Shown here: positions 1 through 8,562 of the stretch, piece after piece
Position numbering within the stretch: the stretch's first letter is position 1
How the letters are laid out: each line of letters starts with the position of its first letter
Assembly (NCBI GenBank): GCA_951828385.1
Contig: OX639973.1
Coordinates: 4,889,200-4,953,199, forward strand
Length of the DNA stretch: 64,000 nt
Reading direction: 5' to 3'
DNA from: an uncultured Poribacteria bacterium
GTDB taxonomy: Bacteria; Poribacteria; WGA-4E; WGA-3G
Position numbers and translations under genes: made by a program
Notes under the pieces: generated by a model
Seen by the model: only the letters and a program-made list of their open reading frames with translations
Databases searched by the model: none
Told to the model about the DNA's origin: nothing

Positions 1-2
1 CA

Positions 3-212
3 GCACCACTTGAAGCATATATCGCCAGTGAAGGGATCACATGGCGGCAATACTGGGATAATGGTGGCAGGATTAGCGATATGTACAATGTTCGCGCAAT
101 TCCATCAACGTTTCTGATTGACGGTGCAGGTGTTGTCCGCCGAGTGAATCTCCGGGGTAGCGCGCTTGAGATGGCTGTGGCTGAACTCGTGCGCGAGAAT
201 TTGGAAAATTAA
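3..212 (+). CDS. TlpA/ResA-like thioredoxin protein, C-terminal 69 residues
   Basis: This is the 3' end of a gene that begins before the window; the reading frame is open from base 3 to a TAA. The fragment closely parallels the C-terminal half of the thioredoxin fold in the next gene: both have YWDN, then AIPSTFLIDG, a charged turn, NLRG and AVAELV. AIPSTFLID contains the cis-proline loop of thioredoxin-like proteins. The CxxC part lies outside the window. The two genes are therefore tandem paralogues, probably exported thiol-disulfide reductases. The family is clear; the substrate is unknown. Confidence 0.8.
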   Translation, partial: APLEAYIASEGITWRQYWDNGGRISDMYNVRAIPSTFLIDGAGVVRRVNLRGSALEMAVAELVRENLEN

Positions 213-297
213 ATACCGTTTTCGCTGGCGAGATTCTCATCAAATGTTGCTATAAACAAACAGGTAGGTTCAACAAAGCTGAGGAGGTTTAAATAAA

Positions 298-2043
298 ATG
301 TTCTCCCGAAATAAGATAAATTCACAACAGAGAGGAAACAGAGGTTTCCGTAATGTCCTCGTTGGTGCACTCACAAGTTTTGTGCTCATCGGGTTTTGTG
401 TTAACTTCGCTGGGGCTTACTCGGTAAAACCCGCTGACGAATATAAAGAAATTAAGGCGATTACGAAGAGCCTTCGGAAACAGAGCACATCTGAAGATTT
501 GGAGAAATTGGTTGAAAAGTCAAGAAATTTCGTTGCGGCGCATCCGGAATACAAACGGGTGGATGAAGTTTACTATCTTCTCGGTAACGCCTTAGTTCAG
601 TTGGACCGTGTTGAAGACGGGATTCAGGTCTTTGAAGCACTTATCAAGGACCGTCCGGATGCGCGCTACGTTGAACGCTGCCTATTAGAATTGGGTTTGG
701 CGTATGACAAACTCCAGAGGCATGACGCAGCGGATGGTGCCTATCAGAAATTAATAAATCACCCAAAATACGGTTCGCGATCGCAGGCGAAACTTGCGAA
801 AAAGATGCTTGAACAGGAGAGAACCGAACGGAAGGGCGAATTACCGAAACCCGCTGGCGCGCAACCCGCACCCGGAATGAATCCGAGTGAGTGGATCGGT
901 AAACCTGCGCTGGATTTCCATGTGACGGATGTGAACGGTGAAGCACTCTCCTTAGAACAATACCGAGGTCAGGTTGTACTGCTCGACTTCTGGGCGACGT
1001 GGTGTCCGCCTTGTATCGCAGAGATACCGAACGTTAAGAAGACTTATGAAAAATACAAGGATCAGAAGTTCCAAATCGTCGGTATCAGTCTCGACAGGTC
1101 GAAAGAACCACTTGAGGCTTATATTGAGAAAGAAAGTCTCACATGGCTACACTATTGGGACAACATCGGCAAGGTCAGCGATCTTTACAAAGTCGAAGCG
1201 ATTCCATCGACCTTTTTGATTGACGGTGAAGGTGTGATCCGAAAGACGAACCTCCGCGGTCATCGGCTTGAGACAGCTGTCGCTGAATTGGTGAAAGAAA
1301 ATCTCGCGCAACCGGCTGATACCCCTATAAATCCACCTTCCGACTCCCCTGACGGCACGCAAAATACGGAGCCGAATGTCAGCGAAATCATTGATGCTGC
1401 TATCGCTGCGCACGGCGGGCTTGAGAGACTACAAGCGGTGAAAAATATCGTGACGGAATCTCATAGCTTTGAACACTTTCCTGACGGGGATGTGCAGGAT
1501 GAGGGACGGTCTAAAGCCTACTTTTATCCTGACAAATTCCGCAGCGATTGGGATATAGATGGCGATGTAGGGAGTTTAATCTTTGACGGTCATTCTCTAT
1601 TTCGGGTAACTGACGGAGATGCCAAACCTGTTCCGCCTGAAGAGATTGCGTCTTATCTTATCTTTTTTAGAGATAGTCTTTTCCGAGAACCGATTTGGCT
1701 GTTACCAGCACTCGCAAAAGGCGATATTCCTGTGCAATACGCAGGCACAGAGGAGGTAAAGGGTATTCCGACATCCGTTCTCCTCGTTACGCAGCCTTCG
1801 GGGAAAAAGCTAAAGGTCTTCATTAGTAAAGAGACGCACTACGTAGTCCAGTTTAGTTATGAGGTTGGAATAGGCGGTGGCGTGGAAAACGTGGTAGCGT
1901 TCTTTGAAGATTATCGGGATGTGGATGGCGTTAAAGTCGCACATCATCGTGCCACAAAGAACGGGGAATATCGGCAAATCTTGATTACCGACATCGAATT
2001 GAACGCTGAAATTGACGAGGCACTGTTTCGTCCGGGAGAATAA
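298..2043 (+). CDS. Exported TPR-thioredoxin (TlpA-like) protein with LolA-like C-terminal domain
   Basis: 581 residues, preceded by a strong GAGGAGG ribosome site. Residues about 18-39 form a hydrophobic signal or anchor segment, so the rest should lie in the periplasm. Residues 45-165 look like TPR helices. Residues 195-335 are a TlpA/ResA thioredoxin fold with the active site WCPPC (Cys236 and Cys239) and the cis-Pro loop AIPSTFLID. A proline-rich linker follows. Residues about 360-581 begin with AAHGGLERLQAVKNI, a motif seen in LolA-like outer-membrane lipoprotein-sorting domains, and continue as beta-rich sequence. A thiol-disulfide reductase coupled to a lipid- or protein-binding module is a reasonable inference; the partner is unknown. 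Its thioredoxin half duplicates the gene just upstream. Confidence 0.85.
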   Translation: MFSRNKINSQQRGNRGFRNVLVGALTSFVLIGFCVNFAGAYSVKPADEYKEIKAITKSLRKQSTSEDLEKLVEKSRNFVAAHPEYKRVDEVYYLLGNALVQLDRVEDGIQVFEALIKDRPDARYVERCLLELGLAYDKLQRHDAADGAYQKLINHPKYGSRSQAKLAKKMLEQERTERKGELPKPAGAQPAPGMNPSEWIGKPALDFHVTDVNGEALSLEQYRGQVVLLDFWATWCPPCIAEIPNVKKTYEKYKDQKFQIVGISLDRSKEPLEAYIEKESLTWLHYWDNIGKVSDLYKVEAIPSTFLIDGEGVIRKTNLRGHRLETAVAELVKENLAQPADTPINPPSDSPDGTQNTEPNVSEIIDAAIAAHGGLERLQAVKNIVTESHSFEHFPDGDVQDEGRSKAYFYPDKFRSDWDIDGDVGSLIFDGHSLFRVTDGDAKPVPPEEIASYLIFFRDSLFREPIWLLPALAKGDIPVQYAGTEEVKGIPTSVLLVTQPSGKKLKVFISKETHYVVQFSYEVGIGGGVENVVAFFEDYRDVDGVKVAHHRATKNGEYRQILITDIELNAEIDEALFRPGE

Positions 2044-2154
2044 GACAAGGGACGTAACGCTCCCTTATACTTTTTTGTACCATAGGCTGTTAGCCTGTGG
2101 CAGTATAACACGCGACTTCACAGTTCGTGCTACCATACGAGTGTATAAGTAATT

Positions 2155-3243
2155 ATGGCACAGGTCACCTTGAAAGACGTCACTAAGATTTACGATGGTG
2201 ATGTCCTCGCAGTTGAACAGGCGGATTTTCAGATTCCAGATGAGTCGTTTACCGTGCTCGTCGGTCCGTCCGGATGCGGCAAATCGACGATGTTACGGAT
2301 GATTGCCGGGTTGGAAGAGATTACCGAAGGCGACATCTACATTGACGACGAACGCATCAACGATGTCCCTCCTAAAGACAGGGACATCGCCATGGTCTTC
2401 CAGAACTACGCCCTCTATCCACACATGACGGTGTCCAAGAACATGGCGTTCGGGCTGAAACTCCGTAAATATCCGAAAGCGGAGATTGAGCAGCGTGTCA
2501 ACGAAGCAGCGGAAATTCTAAGCATTTCGCATCTCTTGAACCGTAAACCGAAACATCTCTCCGGCGGTGAACGCCAGCGTGTTGCTGTGGGTAGGGCAAT
2601 CGTCCGACATCCGAAGGTGTTTCTATTTGATGAACCGTTGAGCAACCTTGATGCGAAGCTGCGTGTGCAAATGCGGATGGAAATCAGTCGGCTGCACGAC
2701 CGACTCAACGCGACCATCGTCTACGTCACACACGACCAAGTCGAAGCGATGACGATGGGGGACCAGATAGTGGTACTCAATGAGGGTAAAATCCAACAGA
2801 TTGCCGATCCGGGGACGCTCTATCACAAACCCGCGAACCAATTCGTCGGCGGCTTCATCGGCACACCACCCATGAACTTTATAGAGACGCACATTGTGAA
2901 TAACGGAGGTCCCTCAAAACTTCGGTTTGAGAGTTTTGAGATGGAACTAACGCCTCAACTCCAGTCGGTACTCATCAAACTTTCGGGAGACGCAGTAACG
3001 CTCGGTATCCGTCCAGAGGATATTCACCTCGGCGAAAACGAGACTTCTAATCGTGTTGAAACACAGGTGGAACTGGTTGAACCGCTCGGAAATCATGCAC
3101 TCTTATATTTGCGGACGGAAAAAAGCAACTTCGTTGCACAATCGGATCTTATCAATATGCCGCAACACAATACGCCATTGACAGTTAACTTCAACATGGA
3201 CAAAGCACACCTATTCCATCCAGAAACAGGCGAATCGCTTTAA
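2155..3243 (+). CDS. ABC transporter ATP-binding protein, MalK/UgpC type (sugar import)
   Basis: 362 residues. The nucleotide-binding domain shows Walker A GPSGCGKST at residues 37-45, a Q-loop (VFQNYALYPHMTV), the signature LSGGERQRV from residue 135, Walker B VFLFDEP, a D-loop (SNLDAKLR) and the switch histidine VTHDQ. The C-terminal third (GIRPEDI and following) is the OB/TOBE regulatory domain typical of MalK, UgpC and MsmX. Length and order fit this family, whose members power uptake of maltose, glycerol-3-phosphate or other sugars. No permease or binding protein is adjacent, so it may serve several distant carbohydrate importers, as MsmX does. The substrate cannot be assigned. Confidence 0.93.
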   Translation: MAQVTLKDVTKIYDGDVLAVEQADFQIPDESFTVLVGPSGCGKSTMLRMIAGLEEITEGDIYIDDERINDVPPKDRDIAMVFQNYALYPHMTVSKNMAFGLKLRKYPKAEIEQRVNEAAEILSISHLLNRKPKHLSGGERQRVAVGRAIVRHPKVFLFDEPLSNLDAKLRVQMRMEISRLHDRLNATIVYVTHDQVEAMTMGDQIVVLNEGKIQQIADPGTLYHKPANQFVGGFIGTPPMNFIETHIVNNGGPSKLRFESFEMELTPQLQSVLIKLSGDAVTLGIRPEDIHLGENETSNRVETQVELVEPLGNHALLYLRTEKSNFVAQSDLINMPQHNTPLTVNFNMDKAHLFHPETGESL

Positions 3244-3244
3244 C

Positions 3245-3533
3245 GTTTTTCAAGTATTTTCCTCACCCCGTATGAAGATTAAGAATTTAATCGGGTAATT
3301 TTCAGTTTTTTTATAGGACTCGGTGCGGTTAGGAAACCGCACCTACCGGACCTGGAGTAAATTACCCAGTTTATTTTTTAACCTTCATTAGGGGTGTTAT
3401 AGTGAATCCTAAAAATAAATAGACACATTCGTACCACAAACTTCCAGTTTGTGCCAGTCTGAATGCCTGTTATAGGTATTCAGACTGTTTGAGAGTGCCC
3501 AATTAATTCTAAACTTTACTATATGTCTATAGA
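3245..3533. repeat. Dispersed repeat with inverted 105-bp core (copy A), split by a MITE
   Basis: Copy A shares its left flank, its 14-bp ends (CACCCCGTATGAAG at 3264-3277 and CTTCATTAGGGGTG at 3383-3396) and the right-hand TATGTCTATAG with copy B at 47991-48156. The 105-bp core between the ends (3278-3382) is the near-exact reverse complement of the core of copy B. The core centre is a perfect hairpin, GGTGCGGTT-AGGA-AACCGCACC. The final TAG of the shared right end is the stop codon of the dehydrogenase gene on the other strand. Confidence 0.85.
3398..3523. mobile_element. MITE of about 122 bp flanked by TA, nested in repeat copy A
   Basis: The insert runs between duplicated TA dinucleotides and has imperfect ends: TAGTGAATCCTAAAAATAA on the left, and TAGTAAAGTTTAGAATTAA as the complement of the right end. 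It holds two internal hairpins, one around CTTCCAG and one around GTCTGAATGCC. A second copy lies at 30588-30713. The other copy of the host repeat (near 48143) lacks it and has a single TA, so it gives the empty site. A TA target is typical of elements moved by IS630/Tc1-mariner transposases; the parent element is not in the window. Confidence 0.75.
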
Positions 3534-4546
3534 GCCTGAATTTGCTCCCACGTCTCCGCGTCTATTGGAATACCTTCCCGTTCTCGCTTGCGTTGTTCCT
3601 CCCAACCGCGTTCCCCCGGCATCCGAATTGCCTCAACACCAGCAGCGCGTTTCGCCGATTTGAGATATTCTATAAACCGTTCTATCTCCGCACTGAACCC
3701 CGGAAACCCTCTAAAACTCGCAACGTTGATGACAAGCACAAACAACCCGTTGCCGACGCGGGCATCTTCGCCTTGGCTACACCCGGCACCTGTGAGCGCG
3801 CCTGCCAGAATATCAACAATGACACTCAGACCAAATCCTTTGTGTGCGGCAATCCCACCGAACGGCAATAAGGCAGCAGGTGGCACGCCATAAAAGTCGT
3901 CCGCATTTGTCGTTGACTCACCTTCTGCGTCAATCAACCAACCGTGTGGAAGTACCTCGTCTTGATGCTGCTTAACCCGAATTTTCCCCGATGCGACAAC
4001 ACTTGTGGACATATCCAACACGATTGGATCTTGCCCCTCAATCGGCACAGCACATGCGATAGGATTCGTAGAGAGCCTGCCTTCAACCCCGCCGTGTGGT
4101 GCAACACACGTACCACCCCCGTGGTCGTTTGCCATGAGCAATCCAATCATCTCCGCATCCGCTGCGAGACACGCATATCCACCTAACCGCCCTGCTTCAT
4201 TGCACCGTGAAACAGCAACGGAACTAATATCTGTCTGTTTTGCCTTCTCAATTGCCAATTCAACGGCGCGCGTCGCAATCACCGGACCGAACCCCCAATT
4301 CCCATCTAACACCGCAATGGATGCGGATTCGTGCAGCGTCTCTATTGGAGCATTGGGTTGAATTAACCCTGCTTCCAGTTCGCGTACATATTTTGCGAGA
4401 TGAATAACGCCGTGTGAATCGTGCCCGACACGGTTGGCATCCACCATAGAACGGGTTACGATTTCCGCTTCGGCTGCTGGGATGTTTAATTTTTGGAAGA
4501 CGTTAAGGCAAATAGCGGTAAGTTCTTCTGCTGAGAAATTCGGCAT
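3527..4546 (-). CDS. Malate/L-lactate dehydrogenase family (Ldh_2) oxidoreductase, copy 1 (intact)
   Basis: 339 residues of the YbiC/YlbC/ComC-type NAD(P)-dependent 2-oxoacid reductases, which are unrelated to classical LDH. Visible family features are the N-terminal three-helix region with AEIVTRSMVDANRVGHDSHG, the central GGTCVAPHGG and LSTNPIACAVP stretches, VLDMSTSVVASGKI, and PFGGIAAHKGFGLSVIVDILAGAL near the C-terminus. It is the only one of three copies with an undisturbed C-terminus (ending WEQIQAL) and is therefore the best candidate for the ancestral gene. The substrate may be malate, lactate, ureidoglycolate or a sugar-derived hydroxyacid. It points away from the sigma-factor locus, and its stop codon lies in a dispersed repeat. 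Confidence 0.9.
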   Translation of the reverse strand: MPNFSAEELTAICLNVFQKLNIPAAEAEIVTRSMVDANRVGHDSHGVIHLAKYVRELEAGLIQPNAPIETLHESASIAVLDGNWGFGPVIATRAVELAIEKAKQTDISSVAVSRCNEAGRLGGYACLAADAEMIGLLMANDHGGGTCVAPHGGVEGRLSTNPIACAVPIEGQDPIVLDMSTSVVASGKIRVKQHQDEVLPHGWLIDAEGESTTNADDFYGVPPAALLPFGGIAAHKGFGLSVIVDILAGALTGAGCSQGEDARVGNGLFVLVINVASFRGFPGFSAEIERFIEYLKSAKRAAGVEAIRMPGERGWEEQRKREREGIPIDAETWEQIQAL

Positions 4547-4629
4547 TGCACGGCTCCTTCGCTGGCGAGGTGTTTTTGCTTGGGTGTTTCCCCTAGTAGT
4601 CTGTCCAGTCTAAACCTGGGAGTAGCCCC

Positions 4630-4729
4630 GTTCGTAGTAGGGCAATTCATTGCCCGTTCTGACCGGTGGACGTGCGATAATGCACTTCGCATTTGGGTGA
4701 GTACACCGCAAAATCGCCCTACTACGAAC
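4630..4729. repeat. Long hairpin element with perfect 14-bp inverted ends (copy 1)
   Basis: GTTCGTAGTAGGGC at 4630-4643 is exactly complementary to GCCCTACTACGAAC at 4716-4729. The 72 bases between have further partial self-complementarity. The same element is at 14698-14797. Copy 2 of the locus lacks this whole stretch and joins the flanks directly, so it behaves as a small insertion. Confidence 0.75.
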
Positions 4730-4882
4730 CCATCTATCTACAATTTAAAGATGGACAGACCACAAGGAACCCCGCTATATGAGATGCTGCCATTTTACAA
4801 ATCCCCGTTGGTGTTGTCAAGCACAAATGACGAAAAAAGAATAAGACTTACGCAGCCTTAATTTTTACTAAAGTTTGGACAG

Positions 4883-5020
4883 TTTTTTGTACCATAGGAA
4901 ACCGTTAGTCTCCTGTGGCTCTTTTGTACCATAGGCTGTTAGCCTGTGGCTCTTTGTAGCATAGGAGACCGTTAGTTTCCTGTGGCTCTTTTGTACCATA
5001 GGAAACCGTTAGCCTGTGGC
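4883..5020. repeat. Tandem array of four 31-37 bp hairpin units
   Basis: Each unit reads TTTTGTACCATAGG, then a variable heart, then CCTGTGGC; CCATAGG pairs with CCTGTGG through one wobble pair. The hearts alternate between a short form (CTGTTAG) and a longer form (AAACCGTTAGTCT). Four units occur here, four in the identical array at 14951-15088, five at 11464-11632, and a single unit at about 2071-2101. Unit number therefore varies between copies of the same locus. Confidence 0.8.
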
Positions 5021-5303
5021 AAATTCGCAGTTACCATTATTTTTCAGCGAGTTCTGTGGCAGATGAAACACCAAAGAAAATCCTTTCAACCTTTGAGAAC
5101 GCAACTGAAATGCGACATGATGTCCAAACTACTGTAATTTATAGTTAGATATAGACTTTATAATTTTTTATTTCACAAACAAAAAAAATTGGCTTGTTGT
5201 GAGATTTTCCGACGAAATCTGCATTCATGTCTTATGAAAGCACAAAACCTTCGTCCTTTTGAGGTTTGCAATCCTGCTTTCAACTGGAGTGACTCTATGT
5301 CAA

Positions 5304-5918
5304 GTGACTAATGAACAAAGGCGAGATGCAGAACTCGTTCGCCAAATCCTATCTGGAGATGAAGGGGCTTTTGATGCACTTTATAAGCGGCACAAGCAGC
5401 GTATCCACGAATCTATTTTCAATAAAATAGGCGACTGGCACTATGCTGAGGAGCTTACTGATGACACGTTCCTCAAAGCAAAAGAGCATCTGAAAACGCT
5501 TAGAGCACCTGAGAAGGTTTTGAACTGGATGTTCCGCATTGCCAACCAGCTTATCGCGGGTTGGCATAGGGAAAACAAGAAAAAGAAGCGTGTTCTACTG
5601 GAATTCTTCGCTGATGTAGAAGTTACAGCCGCGAATCGGATAGCGGAGGATCACACGCCCTATAAAGAACGATATGAAAAGTTCTGTGAGGCGATAGGGC
5701 AACTGCCTGAATTAGAGCAGAAGATGCTCCATCTACAATTTGAAAACAAGAGTTACGAGGAAATTGCCGAAATATGTGATGTCTCTGTGGGATCTGTAAG
5801 AAATCGGTTGCCTCGGGCAAAGAAGAAACTCGAAGCCTGGGCGGCAGCTTGGAAAGCAGCGAACGCTGAAGGTCGAGACTTGGATTTCTCAGAGTTTGAC
5901 AAGGGAAAAGGTAAATAG
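5304..5918 (+). CDS. ECF-type RNA polymerase sigma factor, copy 1
   Basis: 204 residues from the GTG chosen as start. Region 2 is visible in GDEGAFDALYKRHKQRI and YAEELTDDTFLKA. Region 4 has the helix-turn-helix SYEEIAEICDVSVGSVRNRL after PELEQKMLHLQF. The GTG is preferred because similarity between copies 1 and 3 begins there and the frame upstream diverges. The only ATG with good Shine-Dalgarno spacing (5297) is in another frame and stops after four codons. ECF factors direct polymerase to a small regulon; the genes immediately downstream are the natural candidates. No anti-sigma gene is recognisable beside it. Confidence 0.88.
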   Translation: MTNEQRRDAELVRQILSGDEGAFDALYKRHKQRIHESIFNKIGDWHYAEELTDDTFLKAKEHLKTLRAPEKVLNWMFRIANQLIAGWHRENKKKKRVLLEFFADVEVTAANRIAEDHTPYKERYEKFCEAIGQLPELEQKMLHLQFENKSYEEIAEICDVSVGSVRNRLPRAKKKLEAWAAAWKAANAEGRDLDFSEFDKGKGK

Positions 5919-5998
5919 CACTGTTGTCTCGTTCGCGTCGCGTCTCAGTTGCCTATTGATTTATTTCTCTTTGACAAGAAAGTAAGGCGTGGTGTAAA

Positions 5999-6211
5999 AT
6001 GATTCTTAAGGCTTTATCTCGTATTTTGATTTTACTGTTTTGGGTCGCTGCTTTACCTTTTCAGGCAGCGGCTCACCCATAGCAAGAATTGGGTCGGGAA
6101 GCTTTAAGGAACGTTGTCCGTTATATTCTCATAGGGACCGGCACCCACTTGGGATGGATTGCCTGCGCCTTCCTTTTCTTTGTTGCGTTTGGGCAAGACT
6201 CCCATCCGTAG
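5999..6211 (+). pseudogene. Small membrane protein with in-frame amber (copy 1)
   Basis: A 70-codon frame with an N-terminal hydrophobic signal (ILILLFWVAALPFQAAA) is interrupted by TAG at codon 28 (6080-6082). The frame then continues through EELG-like sequence and a second membrane segment (HLGWIACAFLFFVAFG) to a stop just before the next gene. In the third copy the same place reads TCGTGGCAAG (Ser-Trp-Gln), so TGG became TAG here. Copy 2 carries the same amber. The intact version is at 16069. Function unknown. Confidence 0.65.
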
Positions 6212-6237
6212 AATTCAACCCATAAAGGAGAAATGCG

Positions 6238-6516
6238 ATGTTCCGCAAAATCTTTTTGATGCTTTTTCTGTGTGGACTGACCGGCTTCTCGATGCTGACG
6301 GAATACCGAACCAGTGCGGAGACGTATGCGTGTCAAGTCGCAGGGGGGTGTCGGTTTCCCGAAACACCGCCTGGGTCTCCGTGTGAGACGATCCCCTGTG
6401 TGCATCAAAAACCGATGACAGAACCCGTGATGCGACGTCCAGAAGTGTTTCCGCAAGGATCGACCGACGCTATGTTGTGTCGATGGTGTTCCCTTCGGAT
6501 GTCCTGCGCGCAGTGA
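6238..6516 (+). CDS. Small secreted cysteine-containing protein, copy 1
   Basis: 92 residues after an AAAGGAG ribosome site. The start MFRKIFLMLFLCGLTGFS is a signal peptide. The mature part has scattered cysteines (YACQVAGGC, PCETIPC) and a conserved end, STDAMLCRWCSLRMSC. No family was recognised. The intact relative at 16313 carries about 26 extra residues with further Cys and Pro (CAPSVQLPECEMPAC), so this copy looks internally shortened. It lies between the sigma factor and the anchored protein genes and should be exported with them. Confidence 0.6.
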   Translation: MFRKIFLMLFLCGLTGFSMLTEYRTSAETYACQVAGGCRFPETPPGSPCETIPCVHQKPMTEPVMRRPEVFPQGSTDAMLCRWCSLRMSCAQ

Positions 6517-6579
6517 GTTGATAACAACCGAACACCGACACAGACGTGTGTCGGTGCGAAATATAAAGGAGCATTTAAC

Positions 6580-7272
6580 ATGTTAAAAGACCTTTTCAGC
6601 AACCGCCTTTTTATAGGGGCGTTGGCGTTCTTTGTGTTGTGCGTCTGCGGCAGCCTGCTTTACATGCAGCATGTCAAGAAGCAGACAGCAGAGGATCTGG
6701 CAGCACATAAAGAACGCATCAAAGAACTCACCTCTGAACAGAAACCGACAACCGAAGCACCTGTTGGCGATACCTCGCAGGGTGGGCACGTCCACGCCGA
6801 CGGCACTTGGCACGGTGAACCACATGAGACCCCCTCGCCTGCGGAAGTCGATACGTCCAACCCCGTGCAGGTTTCTGATCTTTCAGCCCCCGCACTGCAA
6901 AGGAGTGACAACACAGGCGCGGGCAACCCGCCACCGTTTGAGAATGTTCCCGTAGACCTTTGGGACTTTGAAGCCACGAAAGCCGCGATGATAGAGAACA
7001 TCAACTTTGTCAAGGCGAACTGGGACCCGAAGGTGTATAACCGTGAAGTGAGCATCGCGAATGCAATCTCGCATAATATAGCGAATGCTACAATGTTGAA
7101 CATCTACACCGCTGAACAGGGACGAGAGTTAAGAGAGTTATTTTCAAACCTTTTGGAGTTTAAAGGTCATGAACCCGGACGTGTTCGGCAGCTCATAAAT
7201 GAAGGGCATACAAATGCTGAAGCGATCCGCATCGCCGCCGAAGAAACGCTACAGCGACAGGGGGTGAAATAA
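6580..7272 (+). CDS. Membrane-anchored protein with His-rich motif, copy 1
   Basis: 230 residues, preceded by AAAGGAG. Residues 8-30 form one membrane helix (RLFIGALAFFVLCVCGSLLYM), followed by a charged juxtamembrane helix. Residues 60-85 contain GDTSQGGHVHADGTWHGEPH, a His-rich motif shared with the copy-3 protein. A proline-rich linker leads to a helical C-terminal half (FVKANWDPKVYNREVS onward). The membrane helix is of the same type as in the proteins at 9330 and 12724, but the C-terminal halves differ, so the family is modular. It overlaps the next gene by one base (TAATG), which implies coupled translation. Function unknown; metal binding by the His motif is only a guess. Confidence 0.65.
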   Translation: MLKDLFSNRLFIGALAFFVLCVCGSLLYMQHVKKQTAEDLAAHKERIKELTSEQKPTTEAPVGDTSQGGHVHADGTWHGEPHETPSPAEVDTSNPVQVSDLSAPALQRSDNTGAGNPPPFENVPVDLWDFEATKAAMIENINFVKANWDPKVYNREVSIANAISHNIANATMLNIYTAEQGRELRELFSNLLEFKGHEPGRVRQLINEGHTNAEAIRIAAEETLQRQGVK

Positions 7273-8546
7273 TGCGACGTAAACATTTGATTTTCGCTGT
7301 TGCTATTTCTCTCCTACTCGGTAGTTTTGTGGCGTTGATTGCGGTTTCACAACAGAAGACCCTTCGCCAACTTGAAAACGAGATGGAAGCAGCGTGGAAC
7401 AACCTTTACAACCCTGAGTATGGTGCTTGGCCGATCTACAAGTCAGCGTTTGATAAGTTGGAGGGGAAGATAAAGAAGTTTATTGAGGATCATGAGAAGT
7501 TGCAGGGTATCAAGTTGTCTCCGAAGTTGGACTGGGCAAGCGCGCTTGTGGATGGTGTCAATAAGAATCTGGAGGCGAAACACTTGAGCACTTCCCTGAG
7601 ACAGCAGTTGTCAGCTATCGAAACGCTCGGCAATGAGGTTGAGTTTTTGTGGCTTGATGTCCAAGCGGCATGGTATGCCTACTATGATGCTGTTGGTGCG
7701 TATAATTATGCGATATCCCCAGAGGAGCGTATTGGTATCACGGAACCGACGAAACTGAGCCCGACGGCGATCTTTTTATGTGCGGGTTCGTGTGATGCGT
7801 TATTTGAGACGGCATCCTTAGCGCAGGTTTCGCATCAGGTGTATTGTCCGGAGAAGCATGGTACCTCAGGTACGACGGGTGTGACGCTTTATGTCTGCTC
7901 AGGCTCTTGCGATCGTTCCGATGAGCATTGGCGTGTCTGCGGTGGGACGTGTGGCAATAAGTATGCGCCGAAGAAGGTTCACCGTCAGGGTAATCATTAT
8001 GTTTGGGTAGCCAACTCCCCGCATCATGTGACGTGTTCGCATGAGTCGTGTGTGGAAACGTATTACACCTGCGAGCATTCGACGTGTCCGAATGCCTCAA
8101 ATCACATCAGTGGTGGAGGGACACCGCCAACGGGTGGCACCCCGTCGATGCATCCGTGTAATGTTCACAACACCACCGTGAGTGGGGATCATTCTTTACA
8201 ATCAAGTTGTTCATCGAGCAATGCCAATGGGACCTGCACCGTGACGAGTTTCTATGCGTGTCAGTCGCATACGCATGTCTACCCGCCGCCACCACCGCCG
8301 ACGGTGAGATGTGGTCGGTCGGCTTGCACGGCATCTGTGAGTTCCTCGACGGAGCATCAAAGCAGTCCGTGTGCTGCGGGGGATACGTATTACACGTGTA
8401 ATCCGAATGTGAATGTCTCGCAATGGGAAAACAGACACCGCGTTCGGACCTGTAGACGCAGTGGGTGCGGTAATACGTGGCAATTGTGTCAGAGTTCAAC
8501 ACCGAGTTGTTCCGCGAAATCGGGAAAACGTTGTTCGGCGCGTTAG
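7272..8546 (+). CDS. Exported cysteine-rich surface protein, copy 1
   Basis: 424 residues. Residues 5-27 are a signal peptide, and residues 35-150 are helical, probably coiled coil (QQKTLRQLENEMEAAWNNL). From about residue 165 the protein is built of Cys pairs spaced as in small disulfide or zinc modules: LCAGSCD, VYCPEKHG, YVCSGSCD, CGGTCGNKY, VTCSHESC, YTCEHSTCPN, then a shared end (VRCGRSACT, YTCNPNVN, RTCRRSGCGNTWQLC). The spacing recalls double-CxxC knuckles, but I cannot assign a family. The final 95 or so residues are nearly identical to those of the protein at 17356, while the middles differ. Its start overlaps the stop of the gene before it. Confidence 0.65.
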   Translation: MRRKHLIFAVAISLLLGSFVALIAVSQQKTLRQLENEMEAAWNNLYNPEYGAWPIYKSAFDKLEGKIKKFIEDHEKLQGIKLSPKLDWASALVDGVNKNLEAKHLSTSLRQQLSAIETLGNEVEFLWLDVQAAWYAYYDAVGAYNYAISPEERIGITEPTKLSPTAIFLCAGSCDALFETASLAQVSHQVYCPEKHGTSGTTGVTLYVCSGSCDRSDEHWRVCGGTCGNKYAPKKVHRQGNHYVWVANSPHHVTCSHESCVETYYTCEHSTCPNASNHISGGGTPPTGGTPSMHPCNVHNTTVSGDHSLQSSCSSSNANGTCTVTSFYACQSHTHVYPPPPPPTVRCGRSACTASVSSSTEHQSSPCAAGDTYYTCNPNVNVSQWENRHRVRTCRRSGCGNTWQLCQSSTPSCSAKSGKRCSAR

Positions 8547-8562
8547 TCGGTGTTTGTTAACG

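Larger units (their letters stand above)
4547..5303. other. Intergenic region between the dehydrogenase and the ECF sigma gene, copy 1
   Basis: No gene was recognised. The region holds the long hairpin at 4630-4729, a short AT-rich stretch, the four-unit hairpin array at 4883-5020 and a very A/T-rich stretch (5130-5200) just before the sigma factor. From about 4480 to 5190 I see no difference from 14550-15258 in the third copy, at a constant offset of 10068, so the duplication is recent or has been homogenised by gene conversion. Confidence 0.8.

Noticed and set aside
4883-5020. Possible CRISPR array (regular repeats)
   Set aside because: The units are contiguous hairpins with no unique spacers, and no cas genes are in the window.
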